A model generated the notes under the pieces. That model had not been told where the DNA came from, searched no databases, and worked only from the letters and a program-made list of their open reading frames with translations. 59,429 nt of DNA from Ruminococcus sp. CAG:563 (lineage in GTDB: Bacteria > Bacillota > Clostridia > Oscillospirales > Acutalibacteraceae), in NCBI GenBank assembly GCA_000434915.1, contig FR882088.1:8828-68256 (forward strand), read 5' to 3'. A program made the position numbers and the translations under genes. Shown here piece after piece: positions 7,814 to 16,413 of this stretch; position 1 is the first letter of the stretch, and every line of letters starts with the position of its first letter.

Positions 7814-10006
7814 ATGAAGCACAGAGAAATTTTCGGTGAGGCACATTGGCTCAGTCCACGTTCCTCGTTAGATGCAGCACTGTTTCGCTCTGAGATAGAA
7901 ATAAAAAAGCAAATTAAAAAGGCTGAGATAACGATTTGCGGTCTCGGCTGGTTTATTCTTTACATAAACGGAAAGCGTGTTGGCGTTGATGAGTTCGTTC
8001 CGGCTTATTCGGATTATCACGGGCGGTCGGATTTGAGTCTGTACTATCCGCTCAACGACGAGTGGTCGCATCGGATTTATGTTATGAAATATGATTGTGC
8101 GAAATATTTACATAGCGGCAAAAACGTTGTAGGAATTGCTGTCGGCGGGGGATATTATCATCAGACGGTTCGCAAGGCCGAGGGCAATATGAACTATGGC
8201 GAGATTAAGCTGTGTTATAAGATCGATGCTGACGGTGAGGTTTTCTATTCCAACAGAAAAGATGTAACTTGTTCCCCGGGATTCTTTAAAAAGTCAAATC
8301 TTTATTTTGGTGAAACATTGGATTTTTCCGGATTTGACCGCAAATGGAACACGGTTGACGGAACATTGGCCGACGGCGAAGAGCCGCTCGAAGTTGTTCC
8401 TCCGAAGAGTGATTTTTTTGTTCAGGATTGTCTTCCCGACAGGGTGGCTGAGACACTTGTGCCCGAGCTTGTTAAAGATTTCGGCGAGTATTCGGTTTAT
8501 AAAATTGAGCGCAATGTCTCCGGATATCCCGTTGTTATGTGTGAGCTTGCAGGCGAAACGGTCGTAATGGAATGTGCAGAAAATCTGAACGACGATTTAA
8601 CACTCAACAATATGTCTGTAGGCTTTAATGAACAGCGGCAGATGGAAACATTTATAACAGATGAAGAAAAAATTTATCAGCCGTTTTTCTGCTGGTTTGG
8701 GTTCAGATTTTTTACCTTGACAAACAATGCAAGACCTGTCGAAATTCGAGTGATTCATTCGGATATTGATGTGACATCGGCTTTTGAGTGCAGCGATGAA
8801 ACGCTTAACTGGTATTACAGGACTTTTGTAAACACTCAGCTTTCCAATATGCATTCGGGCGTTCCGTCGGACTGTCCCCATCGTGAAAGGCTCGGATATA
8901 CAGGGGATGGTCAGCTGACGTGTAACGCCGTAATGACTGAGTTTGACGCAGAAAGCTTTTACAGAAAATGGATAGCGGATATATGGGACTGCCAGGACAA
9001 GACGACAGGCCATGTTCAGCATACTGCACCGTTTGCAGGCGGCGGTGGCGGCCCGGCCGGCTGGGGAGGGGCGATAATCAACGTACCGTATCAATTCTAT
9101 CGGCATTACGGCCACAGAAATGAGCTTGAAGCTATGTTTTCCTCTATGGAAAAATTTGTTGAATACATGGAAAGCCGAACAGAAAACGGAATGATTGTCC
9201 GGGAAGAAAAAGACGGATGGTGTCTCGGCGATTGGTGTACGCCGACGAAGATAGAAATTCCCGAAGAGCTTGTCAACACAACTATGTTTATTTCGCAGCT
9301 TAAACGATTGATTTTCTGCGCCAAGGTGCTCGGCAGACCGTATGACAAATACGAGAGTTTAATCACAAAACATTCACGAGCGGTGACGGAGAAATATTTT
9401 GATGAGACGACGGGAGACTTTTTCAATAATATTCAGGGAGCAAATGCTTTTGCTGTCGATTGCGGTCTCGGCGATGAGAGAACGATAGAGAATATAGTGA
9501 AAAAATACAGCGAAAAAACAGAATTTGACACGGGGATATTCGGCACGGAAATACTTCTCAACGTGCTTTATAAAACAGGTAACGGCGAGCTTGCAACCAG
9601 ACTGCTTGCCAACAAGGGCGAGGTCTCTTTTGATTTTATGCGACGTGCAGGCGCAACAACGCTCTGGGAAAACTGGAACGGCGAGGCTTCTCATTCTCAC
9701 CCGATGTTCGGAGCAAGTACCGAGTTCCTGTTTGAAGAAATTCTCGGTATAAAGCAGGGGAAAGAAACCGTAAGATATGACCAAATTACAATAGCTCCCG
9801 CTTTTCCCGAATGCCTCGGATTTGCAAAGGGAAAAATTACGACGCCGCACGGTGAGGTTGCGGTTTCATGGAAGCGATGCGGTAACGAAATTGAAATTTG
9901 TATTGATCTGTGTGACGGAATCAACGCTTCGCTTGTTGCATTCAATGAAAAAATGCCGCTCACCGTCGGGAAAAATGAATTTGTTTTGAACAATCCCGTT
10001 GCTTGA
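7814..10006 (+). CDS. alpha-L-rhamnosidase, GH78 family (730 aa)
   Basis: This enzyme hydrolyses terminal alpha-L-rhamnose from plant glycosides or polysaccharides. N-terminal beta-sandwich domains (LYINGKRVG, HSGKNVVGIAVGGGYY) precede an alpha/alpha-barrel. The barrel carries the GH78 signature SDCPHRERLGYTGDGQ (about residues 354-369), and later GATTLWENWNGEASHSHP, where the glutamate after TLW is the expected base. There is no signal peptide, so the enzyme is probably cytoplasmic and acts on imported oligosaccharides. GAGGA lies about 7 nt before the ATG. The protein is full length compared with the family core. It stands alone between terminators rather than in an obvious uptake operon. 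Confidence 0.92.
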   Translation: MKHREIFGEAHWLSPRSSLDAALFRSEIEIKKQIKKAEITICGLGWFILYINGKRVGVDEFVPAYSDYHGRSDLSLYYPLNDEWSHRIYVMKYDCAKYLHSGKNVVGIAVGGGYYHQTVRKAEGNMNYGEIKLCYKIDADGEVFYSNRKDVTCSPGFFKKSNLYFGETLDFSGFDRKWNTVDGTLADGEEPLEVVPPKSDFFVQDCLPDRVAETLVPELVKDFGEYSVYKIERNVSGYPVVMCELAGETVVMECAENLNDDLTLNNMSVGFNEQRQMETFITDEEKIYQPFFCWFGFRFFTLTNNARPVEIRVIHSDIDVTSAFECSDETLNWYYRTFVNTQLSNMHSGVPSDCPHRERLGYTGDGQLTCNAVMTEFDAESFYRKWIADIWDCQDKTTGHVQHTAPFAGGGGGPAGWGGAIINVPYQFYRHYGHRNELEAMFSSMEKFVEYMESRTENGMIVREEKDGWCLGDWCTPTKIEIPEELVNTTMFISQLKRLIFCAKVLGRPYDKYESLITKHSRAVTEKYFDETTGDFFNNIQGANAFAVDCGLGDERTIENIVKKYSEKTEFDTGIFGTEILLNVLYKTGNGELATRLLANKGEVSFDFMRRAGATTLWENWNGEASHSHPMFGASTEFLFEEILGIKQGKETVRYDQITIAPAFPECLGFAKGKITTPHGEVAVSWKRCGNEIEICIDLCDGINASLVAFNEKMPLTVGKNEFVLNNPVA

Positions 10007-10031
10007 CATTTATTTTGAAATAAGTTACTAT
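10003..10031 (+). promoter_or_regulatory. promoter of ppa
   Basis: TTGACA and TACTAT are separated by 17 nt. The -35 box overlaps the TGA stop of the rhamnosidase gene, so pyrophosphatase has its own promoter despite the short gap. Confidence 0.75.
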
Positions 10032-10053
10032 AAAACCAAAGGAGTGTTAATTT

Positions 10054-10584
10054 ATGAACATATGGCATGATATTTCACCGAAAAGAATTTCACCGGAGGA
10101 TTTTGTTTGCGTGGTGGAAATTCCGAAAGGCAGCAAGAAAAAATATGAGCTTGATAAAGAAACGGGCTTGATTATTCTTGATCGAATTCTTTATACCTCG
10201 ACTCACTATCCGGCTAACTATGGCTTTATTCCAAGATCGCTCGGTGATGACGGCGACCCGCTGGATGTGCTCCTGCTCTGTTCCGAGCCGCTTGAGCCTC
10301 TTACTCTTTGCCGTGCTTATCCGATAGGCGTAATTTCTATGATTGATAACGGACGCAACGACGAAAAAATAATTGCAATTCCTTTTAATGACCCGAATTA
10401 CAATATTTATACCAACATTGACCAGCTCCCAAAGCATATTTTTGATGAGATGCGTCATTTCTTCTCGGTTTATAAAACACTTGAAAATAAAGAAACTGCG
10501 GTAAATGAAGTAAGCGAACGCAGCGTTGCAATTAAGATTATATCCGAAGCCATTGATAATTATATTGAAAACTATTGCAAGTAA
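10054..10584 (+). CDS. ppa: inorganic pyrophosphatase, family I (176 aa)
   Basis: This enzyme hydrolyses pyrophosphate to two phosphates and so pulls biosynthetic reactions forward in the cytoplasm. The family I signature DGDPLDVLLL (about residues 66-75) provides the metal-binding aspartates. Substrate-side residues are seen in EIPKGSKKKYE and YPANYGFIP. The length matches the family. AAAGGAG stands 10 nt before the ATG. The gene is monocistronic, flanked by its own promoter and a hairpin terminator. Confidence 0.96.
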   Translation: MNIWHDISPKRISPEDFVCVVEIPKGSKKKYELDKETGLIILDRILYTSTHYPANYGFIPRSLGDDGDPLDVLLLCSEPLEPLTLCRAYPIGVISMIDNGRNDEKIIAIPFNDPNYNIYTNIDQLPKHIFDEMRHFFSVYKTLENKETAVNEVSERSVAIKIISEAIDNYIENYCK

Positions 10585-10601
10585 AAACATAACATGACAA
10601 A

Positions 10602-10636
10602 ACCCTCAGCGGATTGTTTCCGCCGAGGGTAATTTG
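10602..10636 (+). terminator. terminator between ppa and the lipoprotein gene
   Basis: A GC-rich hairpin (ACCCTCAGCGG with CCGCCGAGGGT, one mismatch) lies between convergent genes. It is followed by an interrupted T-rich tract and could serve both strands. Confidence 0.65.
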
Positions 10637-10649
10637 TTATTAAGCTATT

Positions 10650-11453
10650 TTATTTTGCATCCTTTGTTGCGGGATCAAACCAGTCAACAGTATAGGTTTC
10701 GGTTGCATCATAGTTGAACTCAAACGGAACTGTGCCAAGATCTGCAAGAGTGCCTACGCCCGTAAGAGCCGTCGAAACAACAACGTTTCTTGTAAGCCTA
10801 AGTTCTGTGAGCTGATTGTTATCTTTCCTGAGAGTTGCACGGATTGTTCCTTCACCGTACTGTGCGCTGTAGGAATCAACCGTTACGACGCTGTTGACAA
10901 CATCAAAGTGAGAAAGAATTTCCTTATCATCCATAATGTTATAAAGCTTTCCGTATATGCTGTCCTTCTGGTTAGGGTTCTTCTCGGGATAAATTTTGAT
11001 AACGATTATGTAGGTTGCACCTGTACCGTCATCCTTGTTCTCCATAACATATGCAGAACGAATGTCGGCATTTGTGAGTACGGGAGATTCCTCGGAACCG
11101 AAAGTCGGGAAAATATCCTTTGTGCTTTCACCGTAGGCAGTATCGTTAGAGAAACTCTCCTTTGTGATAGCTTTTGAAACGGTCTTGAAAGCGGCCTTAA
11201 CGTATTCGTTCTCGCACTTATCCTTCTGCTCACCGCTCATGCTTGCTCCCTGCTTGATGCTGTAGCTGATGCCCGGGTTGCCCTTTTTTGCATCTGCCAT
11301 TGCGTCATTAAATCTTGTAAGGATTTCTTCCGTAGTTGTAGGTATGGGTGACTTGTAATCGTACGTTTTTTCCTCCTCGCCGCAAGCGCACAGGGAAAGT
11401 ACCATGAGCAATGCAAGCAAGAGTGACGAAAATCTTACAATTTTTTTATTCAC
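10650..11453 (-). CDS. lipoprotein of unknown function (267 aa)
   Basis: A lipoprotein signal peptide with lipobox L-C-A-C (cysteine about residue 24) is followed by an acidic and threonine-rich linker. The remaining domain of about 220 residues has alternating hydrophobic strands (TYIIVIKIYPEKN, VVTVDSYSAQYGEGTIRATL). I do not recognise the domain. The start is GTG at 11453 with AAGGAG about 8 nt upstream. A promoter (TTGGAT, 17 nt, TATAAT) precedes it at 11494-11522. It is transcribed separately from the M28 peptidase gene. Confidence 0.8.
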   Translation of the reverse strand: MNKKIVRFSSLLLALLMVLSLCACGEEEKTYDYKSPIPTTTEEILTRFNDAMADAKKGNPGISYSIKQGASMSGEQKDKCENEYVKAAFKTVSKAITKESFSNDTAYGESTKDIFPTFGSEESPVLTNADIRSAYVMENKDDGTGATYIIVIKIYPEKNPNQKDSIYGKLYNIMDDKEILSHFDVVNSVVTVDSYSAQYGEGTIRATLRKDNNQLTELRLTRNVVVSTALTGVGTLADLGTVPFEFNYDATETYTVDWFDPATKDAK

Positions 11454-11493
11454 AATGCCAACTCCTTTTGAGCAATAATAAATTCACTATTTG

Positions 11494-11522
11494 ATTATAC
11501 CATAATAAATTCAAAAATCCAA
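11494..11522 (-). promoter_or_regulatory. promoter of the 267-aa lipoprotein gene
   Basis: On the minus strand TTGGAT (11517-11522) and TATAAT (11494-11499) are spaced by 17 nt, about 40 bp ahead of the GTG start. Confidence 0.65.
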
Positions 11523-11563
11523 TAGTTTTAAGGAAAATATTTGGGAAAAGTGATTGAATTTTG

Positions 11564-12814
11564 TCAGATTCCCTTTTCGTCAAAATCAAATACGGTTTCA
11601 AGAGCAATTTTGAGACCGATCTCAAGTGTTTTCGGGTCGAGGTTATCCTCGGTATCAAGACGTGTATGATAGTATCTTGCCGGAGCGGGGTCCATAGCCG
11701 TGAATGAAGCGGCCGGGATACCTGCCTGAGAAGCTGCTGCTGCATCCGTTGAACCAAGCTCGATTGCCTTGATCGGAACGTCATAGCCGACTTCCTTTGC
11801 CGCATCCTGAAGAAGCTTTGCAACTCTCTTGTCGTTCTTTACAACGCCTGTCATATCCTTGTCATAGATAGCCATGAATTCATGCTCGCGGATTGTATCG
11901 AAAGCAACAAAAATTGTTTCAACGTTCTTATCGTCCTTAAACTCCTGCGCATGAGCTTTCATGTAAGCTTTTGTACCTCTGAGGCCTGCCTCTTCGCCGC
12001 CTACCATAGCCGCAACGACCTCTGTGTTTTCAAAACGAATATCGTTTGCGGCAAGGAACTTTACAACAGCCGCCGAAATGAAGCAACCGGAAAGGTCATC
12101 GTTTGCGCCCATAACAGGACGCTTATAGTTTGTGAAAACAATAGCTGCGCAGATAACGGGAACAGTTACATAGGTAACAACAGCAATAATTTTCATAGCG
12201 AGGTTATCGCCTGTCCAAACAATGCCCTGCACGTCGGCAATAAGAGCGTAGATGCTTCCGCCGATGCCGAGGAGGATTGCAATAACAGCTGTGAGAATAA
12301 TTGTGAGCACGGCATTATGTCCGCCATGGTAAGTGTATGTCCATTCAAAAGCCGAGTCTGTGTGTCCGGCAATGATGATACGCTTCTTGGTTTCTCCGGA
12401 TGCCTTACGAACACCGATAACGTTTCCTGAGGTCTTTTTCGGGAAGAAAACGTCAAGAACGGGTTTGTAAAAAATGAACTCTGCGAGAATGATAAAAAGA
12501 GTAACAAGTGAAGCTGCAAGTGATGCAACGGGAATACCGAGCGTAAACATTACGATTGAGAAGAGAATAAGAACTGCTCCGAGGGGAACCCATGCCATAA
12601 ACGCTTTGTCCGAGCATTTGTATTCTTCTCTCGTAACGGTGTCGCATGATGATTCAAGCTCTTCCTTCATGTGAAGCTGAGCGCTTTTTTCTGCCTCACT
12701 GCCGACAGGGCGGGGGCCAAAGTCCTTGCAGACTTTTTTAATGTTTTTAATTGCGTAGTTTGTATAGAGACGGACTTCTGAATCGTATCTTGCTACGCTT
12801 TCCGATGCTTTCAT
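11564..12814 (-). CDS. membrane-associated M28-family zinc peptidase (416 aa)
   Basis: This is a probable aminopeptidase. The two-zinc site is visible in order: AGHTDS (His and Asp), GANDDLSG (bridging Asp), GGEEAGLRG (catalytic and ligand Glu), FDTIREHE (Asp) and YYHTRLDTEDNLD (His). Unusually, hydrophobic helices are inserted: one pair at about residues 73-115 and another group at about 170-225, splitting the peptidase domain. The ATG at 12814 is preceded by AAGGA at about 9 nt; an upstream TTG is less likely. Its substrate is unknown. Confidence 0.85.
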   Translation of the reverse strand: MKASESVARYDSEVRLYTNYAIKNIKKVCKDFGPRPVGSEAEKSAQLHMKEELESSCDTVTREEYKCSDKAFMAWVPLGAVLILFSIVMFTLGIPVASLAASLVTLFIILAEFIFYKPVLDVFFPKKTSGNVIGVRKASGETKKRIIIAGHTDSAFEWTYTYHGGHNAVLTIILTAVIAILLGIGGSIYALIADVQGIVWTGDNLAMKIIAVVTYVTVPVICAAIVFTNYKRPVMGANDDLSGCFISAAVVKFLAANDIRFENTEVVAAMVGGEEAGLRGTKAYMKAHAQEFKDDKNVETIFVAFDTIREHEFMAIYDKDMTGVVKNDKRVAKLLQDAAKEVGYDVPIKAIELGSTDAAAASQAGIPAASFTAMDPAPARYYHTRLDTEDNLDPKTLEIGLKIALETVFDFDEKGI

Positions 12815-12857
12815 TGGAATCTTTCCTTTCAAAGAATATAATTTTTATAAAGCATTG

Positions 12858-12886
12858 TTGACAATGACTCAATAAACGAATAAAAT
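12858..12886 (+). promoter_or_regulatory. promoter of the VanY-like carboxypeptidase gene
   Basis: TTGACA (12858-12863) and TAAAAT (12881-12886) are separated by 17 nt, about 34 bp ahead of the start codon. Confidence 0.7.
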
Positions 12887-12919
12887 AGAAATATAAAATA
12901 TCAAGGAAGTGACATAACA

Positions 12920-13816
12920 ATGAATAAAAAAATTACGCCACGTGTAATAAAGATGATTGTCATACAGTCAATCATTCTTATCGTTGCCGTTACAACCGTC
13001 GGTGCGGCGGTTAATGTGCACAGCGAATATAAAAACACCGGAAAAACAGTAAATGCACAAGTTGAGATTACCACAATTCCGGGGGTGAACACAACGAACA
13101 ATTCTGACGAAATGTCCAAAAAGAATGAAAACACGACCGCTGAAAATGAAACAACCGTCAGTAAAGAAAAAACGGAAAAGAAGCAAAATGTTGTCAGCAA
13201 TTATAAATATTCCTATGCCGGATTTAATCCGCAGATAATCAACATTGATGCAAATTCTTCGCTTTCATCAATTCTTCTTAACGGAACTCATGTTTTGCCG
13301 GAGGACTATGAACCGACACTTGCCGAAGCTGTTAAAGGATCGGGGAAATATCTCGATTACCGTGTTGCGCCGTACTATCAGGCGATGTATGACAAGGCCT
13401 TGGAGGACGGAATTGAGCTGACACCTGTTTCCGGCTACCGCTCATATGATCTTCAGGTCGAGCTTTTCGAAGACCAAATTCAGCTTGAAATTGATAACAA
13501 CGGTCTTGACAAAACAAAGGCAACCGTTGCTGCCGCAACCGAGGTAATGATTCCCGGCGGAAGCGAACACAATGCAGGTCTTGCAATGGATATCTGCTCA
13601 CTTTCCGAAAGCTTTGAGGATACCGATGAGGCAGCATGGTTGAGAGAAAATGCCGCCGATTTCGGATTCATACTCCGCTATCCGAAAGACGCAAAATCCC
13701 GTGCCATTACCAAGGTTATCTATGAGCCGTGGCATTACCGCTTTGTCGGCGTTGAGGCCGCAAAGGATATCACGGCAAAAGGCGTTACGCTTGAGGAATA
13801 CCTGAACGCAAATTAA
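12920..13816 (+). CDS. D-alanyl-D-alanine carboxypeptidase, VanY/M15B type (298 aa)
   Basis: This is an extracytoplasmic zinc peptidase that trims terminal D-alanine from peptidoglycan stems. A short cytoplasmic start and one N-terminal transmembrane helix (about residues 13-33) are followed by a Thr/Glu/Asn-rich linker. The M15B domain (about 135-295) has GYRSYDLQ, the zinc motif SEHNAGLAMDI and the second zinc histidine in EPWHYRFVG. There is no van cluster nearby, so a cell-wall housekeeping role is more likely than glycopeptide resistance. Its last 4 bases overlap the end of the convergent sugar transferase gene. Confidence 0.9.
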   Translation: MNKKITPRVIKMIVIQSIILIVAVTTVGAAVNVHSEYKNTGKTVNAQVEITTIPGVNTTNNSDEMSKKNENTTAENETTVSKEKTEKKQNVVSNYKYSYAGFNPQIINIDANSSLSSILLNGTHVLPEDYEPTLAEAVKGSGKYLDYRVAPYYQAMYDKALEDGIELTPVSGYRSYDLQVELFEDQIQLEIDNNGLDKTKATVAAATEVMIPGGSEHNAGLAMDICSLSESFEDTDEAAWLRENAADFGFILRYPKDAKSRAITKVIYEPWHYRFVGVEAAKDITAKGVTLEEYLNAN

Positions 13817-14388
13817 GTTCTGTTGTTTCCTTCGTTTACGTCCTTGCGGCAAAGAACCTGATGAATCGTCATAAAGAAAATTTTAATATCAAACATAAGG
13901 CTTTGCTTTTCGACATATTCCTTGTCGAGCAGAGCCTTTTTCTCTGCCGAAACATTGTCACGTCCGTTAACCTGCGCCCAGCCGGTTATGCCCGGGCGAA
14001 CACTGTATACATTATATTTTTGGCGAAGCTCTCTGATTTCTGTTTCTTCGGGAATAAGCGGACGAGGGCCTATAAGGCTCATGGTTCCGTTGAGAATATT
14101 AAGAAATTGAGGAAGTTCGTCAATGCTTGTCGCACGAAGAATTTTTCCGAATTTTGTTATTTTCACATTGGCATCGGAGAGGTCATTGCTGGCAACGTTC
14201 TCTGTTCCGCGTTTCATCGTTCGAAATTTATATATTTCAAAAAGCTCATTGTTTTTACCGACTCGTTTTTGGCGGAAAAACACAGGGCTTCCGTCGGATA
14301 TCAGAATACAGACAGAAACTATCAGAAACAATGGTGAAAGAATAATCAATGCAAAAAGGCTGATTATAAAATCAAGAACCCTTTTCAT
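13813..14388 (-). CDS. bacterial sugar-phosphate transferase, polyprenyl-phosphate glycosyl-1-phosphate type (191 aa)
   Basis: This is the initiating enzyme for an exopolysaccharide, capsule or glycoprotein glycan, transferring a sugar-1-phosphate to undecaprenyl phosphate. One N-terminal membrane helix (about residues 5-30) precedes the catalytic core. The core shows the family motifs PVFFRQKRVGKNNELFEIYKFRTM, DELPQFLNIL, MSLIGPRPL and RPGITGWAQVNGRD. It is a short single-helix form lacking the PglB/WbaP extensions. It is the last gene of a probable prfB-cyclase-fucosidase-transferase transcript, starting 45 bp after the fucosidase stop. No glycosyltransferase cluster adjoins it. Confidence 0.92.
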   Translation of the reverse strand: MKRVLDFIISLFALIILSPLFLIVSVCILISDGSPVFFRQKRVGKNNELFEIYKFRTMKRGTENVASNDLSDANVKITKFGKILRATSIDELPQFLNILNGTMSLIGPRPLIPEETEIRELRQKYNVYSVRPGITGWAQVNGRDNVSAEKKALLDKEYVEKQSLMFDIKIFFMTIHQVLCRKDVNEGNNRT

Positions 14389-14433
14389 AACATACCTCCA
14401 TTTTGATAACCGCTGAATTAATCAACAGTCGCT

Positions 14434-15774
14434 TTAGTAAACCGCAATTTTTCCAAACTCGGGCATATCCCGGGAAGCGGTAACGAAAATTCTCAGTTTA
14501 CTCGCAGTAAACCCGTTATTGAAACGAATAATTTTCCTTGCGCCGACAGTAGTGCCTTCAAATTTGTTTTCCCATCTGCCATTGAACAGCTGAACAAAAA
14601 AGCTTTCTATGCGCTGCCCGTTGGCAATATTTTCGCATATTTCAAGGTAAGCTATATTTTCTTCTTTCTCAAGATCAATTTCAACCGTACATTGCGAATC
14701 GCTGCCATGGTACGGTTCGATCGTTATATTTTTGCCCTCGGCAAGATTTTCCGAAAAGCATCCCCGTATTTTCTCGCCAAGCTCCTTAAGCCTTTTAACG
14801 TCCTTTTTGTCAAAGGTGCCATCGGGTTTTGGCGGAATATTCAAAATAAAAGTTGTGTTGCCGCCGACCGAACGCAAATATGTGTCAAATAAACGGTCAA
14901 GCGAATAAGGTTCTTCGTTTTCGTGGTAGAACCAGCCGGGTCGAATTGACATATCCACCTCGGACGGAGCGAAGACTAAGCCTTTTGAGTAAAGTATATT
15001 GCTCAGCGAGCCGATGTTTTCGTCCATGTTATACATATAGGAAAGGTCGCCGTTTAAAGGCCCGGGCTCGGTTTGAATCTCACAGTTGGGACAAAGCTCG
15101 GACGGAACGACAGCCCATTCGGCATGTCTCGACGACCCATCCTCATTGCCGCACCAGCGAATCGGACCTTTATCGTTAAAAACAGTTGCATTCGGCTGAT
15201 ATTTATGTATCAGCTCAAAATAGCCGTCAAAATCATAAATCTGTTTCTTCCCGTTCGGCCCTTCGCCGCACGCTCCGTCAAACCAGACATGAAAAATCTC
15301 GCCGTAGTTTGTCAGAAGCTCGGTAAGCTGTGCTTTGTAGTAATCGTTATATTCGTCCGTGCCGTAAAGTTCGGAGTGCCTGTCCCATGGAGAAAGGTAA
15401 AAGCCGAATTTCAGCCCGTAACGGCGGCATGCGTCGGAAAGCTCTTTAACAATATCGCCGTTACCGTTTTTATACGGACTTTTTTTCATGCTGTGATCGG
15501 TGTATTTTGTTTGCCAAAGGCAGAAACCGTCATGATGCTTTGCTGTGATGACAACGCCTTTCATTCCTGCGGATTTGACGGCCTCGCACCAACCGTCGCA
15601 GTCAAGATTTACCGGGTTAAAAATTGTCGGGTCTTCATCGCCCGTACCCCATTCAAGATTTGTGTATGTGTTGGGACTGAAATGAATGAAAGCATAAAAG
15701 GGCGTTTCGGTCAAAAGCCTGAGCTGATTTGCACTTGGCTTAACATGTGCCGCTTGTTTTATGAAATCTTTCAT
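14434..15774 (-). CDS. alpha-L-fucosidase, GH29 family (446 aa)
   Basis: This enzyme releases alpha-linked L-fucose, probably from host mucin or milk-type glycans. The GH29 barrel shows FIHFSPNT, GVVITAKHHDGFCLW and FGFYLSPWDRH. The catalytic nucleophile is the aspartate in VWFDGACGEG. A C-terminal beta-sandwich domain of about 110 residues follows. There is no signal peptide, so it probably works in the cytoplasm. The ATG at 15774 is preceded by GGAGG at 6 nt; an earlier ATG seven codons upstream has no such site. It follows the cyclase-family gene with a 13-bp gap. Confidence 0.92.
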   Translation of the reverse strand: MKDFIKQAAHVKPSANQLRLLTETPFYAFIHFSPNTYTNLEWGTGDEDPTIFNPVNLDCDGWCEAVKSAGMKGVVITAKHHDGFCLWQTKYTDHSMKKSPYKNGNGDIVKELSDACRRYGLKFGFYLSPWDRHSELYGTDEYNDYYKAQLTELLTNYGEIFHVWFDGACGEGPNGKKQIYDFDGYFELIHKYQPNATVFNDKGPIRWCGNEDGSSRHAEWAVVPSELCPNCEIQTEPGPLNGDLSYMYNMDENIGSLSNILYSKGLVFAPSEVDMSIRPGWFYHENEEPYSLDRLFDTYLRSVGGNTTFILNIPPKPDGTFDKKDVKRLKELGEKIRGCFSENLAEGKNITIEPYHGSDSQCTVEIDLEKEENIAYLEICENIANGQRIESFFVQLFNGRWENKFEGTTVGARKIIRFNNGFTASKLRIFVTASRDMPEFGKIAVY

Positions 15775-15787
15775 CTCTGTCCTCCGT

Positions 15788-16399
15788 TTAATCAAGGGTT
15801 ACTCTGTTCCATAAAATGTAATCGTCAATCAAAATTGCTCTGACGGGAGCACCGTCTATTGCACCCATCTTAACAGGAGGTGCAATAAGGTAATAGTCAC
15901 CCGGCTCAACTTTTGAAAGGTCAAGGTTTTCGAGTATTGCAACCCCGTTTTGCAGAAAAGCCTTGTGCGGCTTGATTTGGTTACCCGATTTTCCGACCGA
16001 GTCGGCATCCGTGCCGATAAGGCAAATTCCAGTGTCAACCGCCTCGTATGCGGCACTTTCCATGAAGAATGACTGAGCGTCGCCTTTAATGAGAAGCCGG
16101 GAACACTTTTTCGGAAAATATCTGTTGACATATTCACCGGTTATAACCCCCGGCGGAACCTCAATGACTGTGCACTGGCCGATGTATTTGCTAAGGTCAA
16201 CCTCCTCAATCGTTTCGCCGCCGTCAAGAAAATGACACGGAGCGTCGGCATGTGTTGCCGTATGAACACACGCATAAACGGCCGAAAGGTTGCATTCATC
16301 ACCCTTTTCGATAGAACGGACGGTGTCAAGTCTTGTTTCGGGATCGCCCGGATATTCGACTGTGGTCAAAAGCGGTTTTGAAATGTCAATGATATTCAT
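15788..16399 (-). CDS. cyclase-family hydrolase, kynurenine-formamidase-like (203 aa)
   Basis: This is a metal-dependent hydrolase of the cyclase fold. The metal motif reads HTATHADAPCHF (about residues 47-58), close to the family consensus HxGTHxDxPxHF. The family includes bacterial kynurenine formamidase, but also amidases and isatin hydrolase, so the substrate is not assignable. The ATG is preceded by AAGGGATG. The gene sits between prfB (14-bp gap) and the fucosidase (13-bp gap) on one probable transcript. No tryptophan-degradation genes accompany it. Confidence 0.85.
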   Translation of the reverse strand: MNIIDISKPLLTTVEYPGDPETRLDTVRSIEKGDECNLSAVYACVHTATHADAPCHFLDGGETIEEVDLSKYIGQCTVIEVPPGVITGEYVNRYFPKKCSRLLIKGDAQSFFMESAAYEAVDTGICLIGTDADSVGKSGNQIKPHKAFLQNGVAILENLDLSKVEPGDYYLIAPPVKMGAIDGAPVRAILIDDYILWNRVTLD

Positions 16400-16413
16400 A
16401 ATAACATCCCTTT

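Noticed and set aside
12193..12528. Serine/leucine-rich minus-strand frame inside the M28 gene
   Set aside because: It is in a different frame of a well-supported peptidase gene and has no initiation signal.
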